Positions 1 to 5,521 of a stretch of 6,137 bases of DNA are shown here, piece after piece (the first letter of the stretch is position 1; each line of letters starts with the position of its first letter). Location: assembly GCA_903859265.1 (NCBI GenBank), contig CAIOLZ010000014.1:1-6137 (forward strand). The letters are read 5' to 3'. Source of the DNA: an uncultured beta proteobacterium (GTDB lineage: Bacteria; Pseudomonadota; Gammaproteobacteria; Burkholderiales; Burkholderiaceae_C). The notes under the pieces are model-generated. The model was not told where the DNA came from and ran no database searches. It worked only from the letters and a program-made list of their open reading frames with translations. Both the position numbers and the translations under genes were made by a program.

Positions 1-720
1 AGTGCAGGCTGGCCGCCCGACCTGGGCGTTCTGGCGGGCACATTGGCAGCAGGCGTGCGTGGCTTGCTGGTCGGGTTGGTGGCGAGTCGTCGCCAGGGCA
101 TTTATTTCGCGATGGTGACTTTGGCCATGGCGCAGATGATTTATTTCATCTGCCTGCAGGTGCCATTCACTGGTGGAGAGGACGGCCTGCAAGGCGTTCC
201 GCGCGGTACCTTGCTGGGCTTCATTCCCCTGAGCAATGATCTGGGCATGTATTTTCTGGTGCTGGCTTTGTTTGTCGGCGTATTTCTGGGAATCATGCGC
301 ATCGTGCACTCCCCTTATGGTCAGGTGCTCAAAGCCATCCGCGAGAACGAGCCGCGCGCCATCTCGCTGGGCTACGACGTGGACCGTTACAAGCTCTTGG
401 CATTCGTGCTTTCGACCACGCTGGCGGGCTTTGCCGGTTCGCTAAAAACGCTGGTGCTGGGGTTCGCCACGCTGTCTGATGTGCACTGGTCGCTGTCGGG
501 TGAGGTGGTGCTGATGACGCTGCTCGGTGGCATGGGTACTTTTGCCGGGCCGGTGGTGGGAGCGTTCACCATTGTGGGTTTGCAGAACTTTCTGGCGGAT
601 CGGGTAGGCTCTTGGGTTACCGTGATCATCGGCGCGATCTTCGTGTTCTGCGTGATCGCATTTCGCAAGGGAATTGTGGGCGAACTGCTGGCCTGGCAAC
701 AAAGACGCCGCGCCGCTTAG
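1..720 (+). CDS. livM: Branched-chain amino acid ABC transporter permease, LivM type (5'-truncated by window edge)
   Basis: This is the inner-membrane permease subunit of a high-affinity branched-chain amino acid (or related amino acid/amide) ABC importer. It would work with LivH, the ATPases LivG and LivF and a periplasmic binding protein. The frame is open from base 1, so the gene begins outside the window; the TTG at 43 is internal. The visible 239 residues show hydrophobic segments near 8-28, 34-52, 81-102, 130-150, 165-190 and 205-222. LivM-like signatures are the loop GGEDGLQGVP (58-67), the cytoplasmic stretch SPYGQVLKAIRENEPRA (104-120), which is the EAA-like coupling region, and GGMGTFAGPVVGAF near 175-190. 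It ends in a basic tail, RRRAA. The substrate cannot be fixed from this subunit; urea or amide importers of the same family remain possible. The expected livG/livF genes do not follow; ispF does, after 23 bp. Confidence 0.9.
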   Translation, partial: SAGWPPDLGVLAGTLAAGVRGLLVGLVASRRQGIYFAMVTLAMAQMIYFICLQVPFTGGEDGLQGVPRGTLLGFIPLSNDLGMYFLVLALFVGVFLGIMRIVHSPYGQVLKAIRENEPRAISLGYDVDRYKLLAFVLSTTLAGFAGSLKTLVLGFATLSDVHWSLSGEVVLMTLLGGMGTFAGPVVGAFTIVGLQNFLADRVGSWVTVIIGAIFVFCVIAFRKGIVGELLAWQQRRRAA

Positions 721-743
721 CCTGCGCGCTGTTGGGTCTGACT

Positions 744-1232
744 ATGTTTCGTATTGGTGAGGGCTGGGACATTCATGTGCTGGTAGAGGGCAGGCCTCTC
801 ATCCTGGGTGGCGTTGCTGTGCCGTATTCCAAAGGACTGTTGGGACACTCCGACGCGGACGCCTTGCTGCACGCCCTTACCGACGCGCTGCTCGGGGCCG
901 CGGCAATGGGCGACATCGGCACCCATTTTCCGGACACTGACCTGCATTTCAAAGGCGCTGATTCAGCAATGCTTCTGGCAGAAGCTGCGCGACGTGTGCG
1001 GGCCCACGGTTTTGAAATTGGCAACGTGGACTGCACCATCATTGCGCAAGCACCCAAACTGATGGCCTTCAAGCCGCTGATGCGCGATCGCATTGCCGAG
1101 GTGTTGCGCATCGGTGTCGATCAGGTCAACGTAAAAGCCAAGACGGCGGAAAAAATGGGCCCGGTGGGCGAGGGCAAGGCCATAGAAGCCAGGGCGGTGG
1201 CGCTGATCTTCAAGCCGCCACAAGCGCTCTAA
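744..1232 (+). CDS. ispF: 2-C-methyl-D-erythritol 2,4-cyclodiphosphate synthase
   Basis: IspF is a cytosolic, Zn-dependent trimer of the MEP isoprenoid pathway. It converts CDP-methylerythritol 2-phosphate to the cyclodiphosphate with release of CMP. The product is 162 aa, the usual family length. The metal ligands are recognisable: D9 and H11 in GEGWDIH, and H43 in DALLHAL. Other family motifs are GHSDAD (34-39), GDIG (56-59), HFPDTD (61-66), QAPK (102-105) and the C-terminal KAKTAEKMGPVGEGKAIEA (131-149). I chose the ATG at 744 because the protein then begins directly with the conserved FRIGEGWD. An upstream in-frame start at 612 would overlap livM and add 44 unrelated residues. The ribosome binding site is weak. 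IspF is often encoded next to or fused with IspD; here livM precedes it and a convergent kinase gene follows 12 bp later. Read-through from livM is plausible. Confidence 0.97.
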   Translation: MFRIGEGWDIHVLVEGRPLILGGVAVPYSKGLLGHSDADALLHALTDALLGAAAMGDIGTHFPDTDLHFKGADSAMLLAEAARRVRAHGFEIGNVDCTIIAQAPKLMAFKPLMRDRIAEVLRIGVDQVNVKAKTAEKMGPVGEGKAIEARAVALIFKPPQAL

Positions 1233-1244
1233 ACACGTCCCTTA

Positions 1245-2678
1245 TCAAGTGCGATCCCCTGCGGACTCCGGAGCCGCTTTGGGGGTCCTTTTTAGCTTGA
1301 TGTTGGCGCAAAGGCCGCCGCTGCGGGAGTTGCTCAACTGGAAGCTGCCTCCCATGCGTTGTATGGTTTTTTCAACAATGGACAAGCCCAGGCCGGCACC
1401 ATTGGCAGCGGTGCGCGCCGCCTCGCCGCGGTAAAACGGCTTGGTCAGATTGGCGATCTGCGCCGGCGCGACACCCAGGCCGTGGTCCCTGACCCTGATC
1501 AAAACCGTGTTTTCCCGGCTGGCGGCAGTGACATCGATCCGGGCAACACCGGTGTCCGCCGATTTGCCATATTTGCGCGCGTTCTCCAGCAGGTTGGTGA
1601 AAATCCTGCCCAGTTCCACTTCGTCGCCCAGCACCGTGAGGCCATTTTCGATTTGCACTTGAATGCGCACATCGGATTGGTCCCTGAAGGCGTAGGCGCA
1701 CGCATCGACAATGTCCTGAAGCTTGACTGGCGAAAGCTTCACTTTGTCGGGTCGCGCGTAGTCGAGAAATTTACCGATGATGGCGTCGAGCTGGGCGATA
1801 TCCGCGGCCATGTGCTCCCGTGCATCCGGGTCGGCCACACTCATTTCGGTTTCCAGTCGAAGACGTGCCAGTGGCGTGCGCAAATCATGCGAGATACCGG
1901 CCAGCATCACGGCGCGGTCCTGGTCGAGTTTGGCCAGTTTTTGTGCCATGCGATTGAAGCCGATGTTGACTTCGCGAATTTCACTGGTGTTGACGGTTTC
2001 ATCCAGGCGGCTCGCGTTGAAATCACCATCGCGAACGCGACTGGCCGCAAAGGAAAGGTCTTTCAGGGGCCGATTGATCAGCCCGGCGATCAGCGCCGCA
2101 CCCACCAGCGAAAGCAGCGCCGCCACACCGAGCCACACCATCCAGGTTTTGCCGGCCACCACGTTGTAGCGCTCCAGATCGGCCAGCATCCAGTATTCGT
2201 CACCGTCAATCTCAAAGCCGATCCAGAGTCCCGGCCGATCATTCACGCGGTTGGCGACCACCGTTGCAGGGCCGAGCCGTTTGCGCAGTTCAAGTGCCAT
2301 GTCGTGCGTCGCAGCGTCATCTTCAATCGGTGCGATACGGTCGCTGGGCTCTTTGGGGATGATGCGCAAGCCTTCATCGTCAGCCATGGTCTTGAGCAGC
2401 GAAATGCGCCCAATGGCGTCTGCGTTGATCACCGCCGCGCGGCTCAAATTGAGCATGGAGGCGAGATGTTGTGCCGTTTGCATGGCCCGTGGCGCCGGCT
2501 CCAGCGATCGCAGTGTTTGCAGCCACGCCAATATGCTGCCGATCAGCAGAACGGCAATCAGGAAAAAAGTACGCCAAAACAGCGTGAGTCCGGCGACCTT
2601 TTTGGCATCGTTGGCGGGCTCTGCATCCTCCTTGGGAGATTGCAGGCTGTCAAAGTCAGAGATAACGGTTTCGGTCAA
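1245..2678 (-). CDS. envZ: EnvZ-type sensor histidine kinase
   Basis: This is an inner-membrane sensor kinase, partner of the OmpR-like regulator encoded just upstream in the same operon. Its 477 residues hold a cytoplasmic N-tail (1-30), TM1 (about 31-56), a periplasmic sensor region (about 57-177), TM2 (about 178-202), a HAMP linker (about 203-255), and a HisKA domain with the phospho-accepting H264 in ISHDLRTPL. The ATPase domain shows an N-box NLLENARKYG (362-371, N366), G1 DHGLG (398-402), F-box FYRG (415-418) and G2 GAGLGLS (427-433). All catalytic motifs are intact. The start is TTG at 2678; no ATG or GTG in frame gives a full TM1, and the next methionine (residue 66) would remove it. 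The N-tail is rather long and acidic. The last codons contain the terminator of the convergent ispF unit. The symbol is given by family and operon context; the sensed stimulus is unknown. Confidence 0.93.
   Translation of the reverse strand: MTETVISDFDSLQSPKEDAEPANDAKKVAGLTLFWRTFFLIAVLLIGSILAWLQTLRSLEPAPRAMQTAQHLASMLNLSRAAVINADAIGRISLLKTMADDEGLRIIPKEPSDRIAPIEDDAATHDMALELRKRLGPATVVANRVNDRPGLWIGFEIDGDEYWMLADLERYNVVAGKTWMVWLGVAALLSLVGAALIAGLINRPLKDLSFAASRVRDGDFNASRLDETVNTSEIREVNIGFNRMAQKLAKLDQDRAVMLAGISHDLRTPLARLRLETEMSVADPDAREHMAADIAQLDAIIGKFLDYARPDKVKLSPVKLQDIVDACAYAFRDQSDVRIQVQIENGLTVLGDEVELGRIFTNLLENARKYGKSADTGVARIDVTAASRENTVLIRVRDHGLGVAPAQIANLTKPFYRGEAARTAANGAGLGLSIVEKTIQRMGGSFQLSNSRSGGLCANIKLKRTPKAAPESAGDRT
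1253..1293 (+). terminator. Intrinsic terminator of the livM-ispF unit, inside the 3' end of envZ
   Basis: On the + strand, GATCCCC (1253-1259) pairs with GGGGGTC (1281-1287), including one G-T pair. GCGG (1261-1264) pairs with CCGC (1274-1277), and CT/AG close a CCGG loop (1266-1273). Small bulges lie at 1260, 1265 and 1278-1280. A run of five T (1289-1293) follows directly. It starts 20 bp after the ispF stop, the expected place. The opposite strand has no T-run after the hairpin, so it should stop only rightward transcripts. The element lies wholly within the last codons of the kinase gene. Confidence 0.8.
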
Positions 2679-2701
2679 AGGACAAGTCCGTGGAAAAACC
2701 G

Positions 2702-3430
2702 TCAGGCGGCCTCTTCGGGCACAAAAACGTAGCCAATACCCCAGACGGTTTGAATCATGCGCGGGTTGGACGGATCATTTTCGATCAGCTTTCGCAGGCG
2801 TGACACCTGAACGTCAAGGCTCCTGTCAAACGGCTCAAATTCACGTCCCCGCGAAAGTTGCGCCAGCTTTTCGCGCGAGAGAGTGGTTTTGGGGTGCCGC
2901 ACCAGGGCCTTGAGCATGGCAAATTCACCGGTCGTCAGAGTCATTTCTTCGCCGTTTTTATGCAGCGTACGAGCGCCCATGTCGAAAACAAAGGGGCCAA
3001 ACCGGGCGACCTCGTTTTCGGTTGATGGTGCTCCTGGCACTTCCATCACCGGGCGGCGGCGCAGCACGGCGTGAATGCGTGCGAGCAACTCGCGCGGGTT
3101 GAATGGTTTGCCAAGATAGTCATCCGCGCCCACTTCAAGTCCGACGATACGGTCAATGTCCTCACCCTTGGCGGTGAGCATGATGACCGGCGTCTGGTCA
3201 TTGGCAGCACGCAGGCGACGGCAGATCGCAAGGCCGTCTTCTCCGGGCATCATCAGATCCAGAACGATCAGGTCCGCGGTTTCCCGCTGCATGACGCGGT
3301 TGAGGGATTTGCCATCTTCTGCCAGAAAAACGTCAAATCCCTCTTGCGTGAGGTAACGCTTGAGCAAGTCGCGAATGCGGGAGTCGTCATCGACGACAAG
3401 TATTTTGTAAGGGCGTTGTAATGGTTGCAT
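2702..3430 (-). CDS. ompR: OmpR-family DNA-binding response regulator
   Basis: This is a cytosolic transcription factor activated by phosphotransfer from the adjacent EnvZ-like kinase. The 242 residues comprise a receiver domain (about 8-126) and a winged-helix DNA-binding domain (about 140-238). Receiver residues are complete: acidic D14/D15, phospho-acceptor D58 in VLDLMMPGEDG, T86 in MLTAKG and K108 in GKPFNP. The recognition helix region SLDVQVSRLRKLIENDP matches the OmpR subgroup closely, and the protein ends with the typical VWGIGYVFVP. The ATG at 3430 is preceded by GAGG with 7-nt spacing. It is the first gene of the leftward operon; envZ follows after 23 bp. OmpR in enterobacteria controls porins and envelope genes. 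The targets here are unknown, but the gene divergent from it encodes a predicted exported protein, and an inverted repeat in the shared upstream region may be an autoregulatory site. Confidence 0.95.
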   Translation of the reverse strand: MQPLQRPYKILVVDDDSRIRDLLKRYLTQEGFDVFLAEDGKSLNRVMQRETADLIVLDLMMPGEDGLAICRRLRAANDQTPVIMLTAKGEDIDRIVGLEVGADDYLGKPFNPRELLARIHAVLRRRPVMEVPGAPSTENEVARFGPFVFDMGARTLHKNGEEMTLTTGEFAMLKALVRHPKTTLSREKLAQLSRGREFEPFDRSLDVQVSRLRKLIENDPSNPRMIQTVWGIGYVFVPEEAA

Positions 3431-3437
3431 AGACTTG

Positions 3438-3441
3438 CCTC
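3438..3441 (-). promoter_or_regulatory. Ribosome binding site of ompR
   Basis: GAGG on the - strand lies 7 nt upstream of the ATG at 3430. It supports that start. The TGTTACAAAT copy of the upstream inverted repeat abuts it directly. Confidence 0.6.
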
Positions 3442-3522
3442 ATTTGTAACAGGCGCGATTTTGCGCGGCATGGTTGCGCCAAAGCAGCCCATCATGAAGC
3501 GAATTGACACACTGTTACAAAT
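3442..3522. promoter_or_regulatory. Widely spaced perfect 10-bp inverted repeat in the ompR upstream region
   Basis: ATTTGTAACA (3442-3451) and its exact reverse complement TGTTACAAAT (3513-3522) are separated by 61 bp. The GTTACA core is like that in several enterobacterial OmpR sites (known from E. coli ompF). Beside the right copy, ATTGACACAC (3503-3512) shares T.ACA.A with it at a 10-bp offset, which would fit tandem half-sites of OmpR/PhoB-type regulators. The left copy sits against the ompR ribosome binding site and the right copy about 85 bp upstream of the ompR start. I infer an autoregulatory or divergent control region. The rest of the 167-bp intergenic stretch (3431-3597) shows no clear sigma-70 promoter or RNA gene. 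Confidence 0.45.
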
Positions 3523-3597
3523 TTGCTGTGACCATCGGCGATCCGCGGCCCCGGCATTGCTGACAATGGTTCTTGCTTAAATACGGACTCCAATCCG

Positions 3598-3882
3598 ATG
3601 CCCGCACGTGTCTCATCGATCATTGTTGTAACGCTTTTTTTGGCCACTTCGGCGCGCGCCTGGTCCGACGGATCGCAAAATACCGTTCTGGTACCCAAGG
3701 AAGGCCGGCTTGAAGCCGATAGTCGCCAGAAACGTCGGGAAGAACTTCGCGCCGCCCTGAGGGCTCAGACCGATGGGGGACCCCAGCGCCGCGACAGGCC
3801 GGCTTCGGCGCGAGATCGCAATGCCTTGCGAGAACAACTTCGAAAGCAGGACGCATTGGGGGCAAGTCGGCTGCAGCAATAA
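3598..3882 (+). CDS. Small predicted exported protein of unknown function
   Basis: I do not recognise a named family. The 94-residue product starts with a convincing signal peptide: basic n-region MPAR, hydrophobic core SSIIVVTLFLAT, and the cleavage motif ARA before W22. The mature part (about 73 aa) is very hydrophilic, rich in Arg, Gln, Ala and Glu. Two similar amphipathic pieces, REELRAALRAQ (47-57) and RNALREQLRKQ (73-83), suggest helices, possibly a repeated helix. There is no cysteine, so it is neither a lipoprotein nor disulfide-bonded. The ATG at 3598 has only a weak GGA upstream. It is transcribed away from ompR, and the SIMPL gene follows 57 bp later on the same strand, so the two may be co-transcribed. 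Support for it being real is the signal peptide and its place in an otherwise empty gap. A chance frame cannot be excluded. Confidence 0.6.
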   Translation: MPARVSSIIVVTLFLATSARAWSDGSQNTVLVPKEGRLEADSRQKRREELRAALRAQTDGGPQRRDRPASARDRNALREQLRKQDALGASRLQQ

Positions 3883-3939
3883 CTGCAAGGCCCGGCAGCG
3901 GCATGCGGCTGGGGATACGCAACGCACGGGAATGGCAAC

Positions 3940-4668
3940 ATGAGATCAAATATTTTCAAGATGGCAACCGGCATCGCGATCGGGTTTCTGGCATCGGGCT
4001 TCGCACCTGTTTCAGCGCAGGCAAACGCCGCCTGTGATGTCCATGATCTGGTGAACTTGTCGGCATCGGCCAGTGTTGAAGTGCAACAGGATTTGCTCAC
4101 CATGACCCTCACTGCTCTCAAGGAAGGCGCCGAGCCAGGTGCCGTGCAAGAACAATTGCGTGTGGCACTGGAAGCAGCGCTCCCGGGGGCCAGAAAGTCG
4201 GCGCTTAGCGGCGCCATGGACGTGCGAACCGGCGCCATCAATCTGCGCCCGCGCTATGGTCGCGATGGCAAAATTTCGGGTTGGACAGGCTCGGTGGAGC
4301 TGGTGCTGGAGGGGCGCGATTTTGCGCGCATCGCAAGCGCCGCGGCGCAGGCCACCAGCATGACCATCAGCAACACCTATTTCGGACTGAGCCGCGAATC
4401 GCGCCTCAAAGCGCAAAATGAAGTGCAGAGCGTGGCCATTGAACGCTTCAAAGCCCGGGCATCCGAGATCGCAAAGGCATTTGGCTTTGCCGGCTATGCA
4501 ATCCGCGAAGTAACGGTGTCAGGCGATGACTTCGGCGCTGGCACTGCGCGCCCACGCATGATGGCCATGAGTGCCGCGCCCATGGCAGCCGACGCTGTTG
4601 CGATGCCGGTTGAAGCCGGTAAATCGGACGTTGCCGTGAGCGTTACCGGTTCCGTGCTGCTGAAATAA
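3940..4668 (+). CDS. Periplasmic SIMPL-domain (DUF541, YggE-like) protein
   Basis: The 242-residue product belongs to the SIMPL/DUF541 family, periplasmic or surface proteins including E. coli YggE (linked to oxidative stress) and brucellar BP26. The biochemical role is not established. A signal peptide spans about residues 1-28, with likely cleavage after VSA or AQA. Family features follow: an early strand LVNLSASASVEVQQDLLTM (37-55), a helix with EQLRVALEAAL, the GWTGSVELVLEGRDF strand (114-128), the FGLSRESRLKAQNEVQSVAIERFKARA block (148-173), IAKAFGFAGYAIREV (177-191), and a closing strand DVAVSVTGSVLL. A methionine-rich segment lies at 207-222. C32 is not in a lipobox, so the mature protein should be soluble. 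The ATG at 3940 has GGGA upstream and gives an intact signal peptide. The stop lies 9 bp from the stop of the convergent dehydrogenase gene. I see no clear terminator. Confidence 0.88.
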   Translation: MRSNIFKMATGIAIGFLASGFAPVSAQANAACDVHDLVNLSASASVEVQQDLLTMTLTALKEGAEPGAVQEQLRVALEAALPGARKSALSGAMDVRTGAINLRPRYGRDGKISGWTGSVELVLEGRDFARIASAAAQATSMTISNTYFGLSRESRLKAQNEVQSVAIERFKARASEIAKAFGFAGYAIREVTVSGDDFGAGTARPRMMAMSAAPMAADAVAMPVEAGKSDVAVSVTGSVLLK

Positions 4669-4677
4669 GCGCAACCC

Positions 4678-5448
4678 TTATTGGGCGGTCCACCCGCCGT
4701 CCATGTTCCACGCCACACCGCGGATATTGTTGCCGGCGGGCGAGCAAAAGAAGACTGCCAGTGCACCGAGTTCTTCCGGCGATGTGAATTGCATCGACGG
4801 CTCTTTTTCACCGAGCAAGTGCTTCTTGGCCTCTTCGTCGGAGATACCTAAAGCCTGTGCCTTGGCATCGACCTGTTTTTGCACCAGCGGCGTCAGCACC
4901 CAGCCGGGGCATATCGCGTTGCAGGTGACACCGGAGGTCGCGTTTTCAAGCGCGGTAACTTTGGTCAGTCCAACGATGCCGTGTTTGGCTGCGACATACG
5001 CAGATTTTTCCGCCGAACCCACCAGCCCGTGTACCGATGCCACATTGATGATGCGGCCCCAGTTTCTCGCCAGCATCCCTGGCAAGGCCACGCGGGTGGC
5101 ATGGAATGCGCTGGAGAGGTTGATGGCGATAACAGCGTCCCAGCGCTCGACCGGAAAATTCTCGATGCGGGCGACGTACTGGATACCTGCGTTGTTGACC
5201 AAAATATCCACCGAGCCAAAAGTCTTTTCGGCATAGGCGATCATTGCTTCGATCTCGCTGGGCTTGCTCATGTCAGCCCCGTGGTAGGCCACCTGCACTC
5301 CCAGCGCTGCGACCTCGGCTTTGGGGCCTTCGGCATCGCCAAATCCGTTCAGAACGATGTTGGCGCCTTGCGCCGCCAGGGACTTGGCAATGCCCAGGCC
5401 TATGCCGCTGGTGGATCCTGTGACGACGGCTGTTTTACCTTTGAGCAT
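4678..5448 (-). CDS. bdhA: 3-hydroxybutyrate dehydrogenase (SDR family)
   Basis: This is a cytosolic NAD-dependent short-chain dehydrogenase that interconverts (R)-3-hydroxybutyrate and acetoacetate, a step in using polyhydroxybutyrate. At 256 aa it has the normal length. The cofactor motif is TGSTSGIG (10-17), with NNAG at 85-88. The catalytic tetrad is N110, S138, Y151 and K155. Residues reported to hold the substrate carboxylate in the Pseudomonas enzyme have counterparts here: Q90, H140, K148, Q192, plus W183 and W253. The C-terminus NMDGGWTAQ is the typical signature of this subgroup, which makes a generic SDR call unlikely. The ATG at 5448 is preceded by GAGAAAG with 8-nt spacing. It is alone on its strand here, divergent from an alpha/beta hydrolase gene and convergent with the SIMPL gene. 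A palindrome lies 33-60 bp upstream of its start. Confidence 0.94.
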   Translation of the reverse strand: MLKGKTAVVTGSTSGIGLGIAKSLAAQGANIVLNGFGDAEGPKAEVAALGVQVAYHGADMSKPSEIEAMIAYAEKTFGSVDILVNNAGIQYVARIENFPVERWDAVIAINLSSAFHATRVALPGMLARNWGRIINVASVHGLVGSAEKSAYVAAKHGIVGLTKVTALENATSGVTCNAICPGWVLTPLVQKQVDAKAQALGISDEEAKKHLLGEKEPSMQFTSPEELGALAVFFCSPAGNNIRGVAWNMDGGWTAQ

Positions 5449-5480
5449 GGTGTGGACTTTCTCAAAAAATGGAAGGGTGG

Positions 5481-5508
5481 ATTGAATTAGGATGGCACAT
5501 TATTCAAT
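5481..5508. promoter_or_regulatory. Inverted repeat ATTGAAT-N14-ATTCAAT between bdhA and the hydrolase gene
   Basis: Perfect 7-bp arms lie at 5481-5487 and 5502-5508, 21 bp apart centre to centre (two helical turns). They sit in the only intergenic space between two divergent genes. The spacing and symmetry would fit a dimeric repressor or activator, but I cannot name one. Part of the element would be coding if the hydrolase used the upstream ATG at 5492. No clear -35/-10 pair stands out on either strand in 5449-5521. Confidence 0.4.
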
Positions 5509-5521
5509 ACCCGACCGTGCC

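Noticed and set aside
612..743. N-terminal extension of ispF reaching back into livM
   Set aside because: It would add 44 Arg-rich residues overlapping livM, whereas the ATG at 744 begins exactly at the conserved IspF N-terminus.
1359..2732. Long open frame (457 codons) on the + strand opposite the kinase gene
   Set aside because: It is the antisense shadow of envZ, kept open by codon bias. It is rich in His, Gln and Arg without any recognisable domain, while the opposite strand has a complete kinase.
3504..3532. Sigma-70 promoter from TTGACA (3504-3509) for the small exported gene
   Set aside because: The -35 box is perfect, but the hexamers 15-18 bp downstream (such as TGTGAC) are poor -10 matches, so I do not call it.
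3613..3949. Overlapping - strand frames (104 and 109 codons) opposite the small exported protein
   Set aside because: No signal peptide, domain or ribosome binding site; Cys/Pro/Arg-rich products typical of antisense frames. The + strand frame has a clean signal peptide.
4684..4698. GGCGG-tccac-CCGCC hairpin at the convergent ends of the SIMPL and bdhA genes as a terminator
   Set aside because: Short stem with no T-run after it on either strand; it is explained by the codons for the conserved DGGWT end of the dehydrogenase.
4879..5490. 203-codon + strand frame opposite bdhA
   Set aside because: Antisense shadow of a dehydrogenase with all catalytic residues present; no domain signature of its own.
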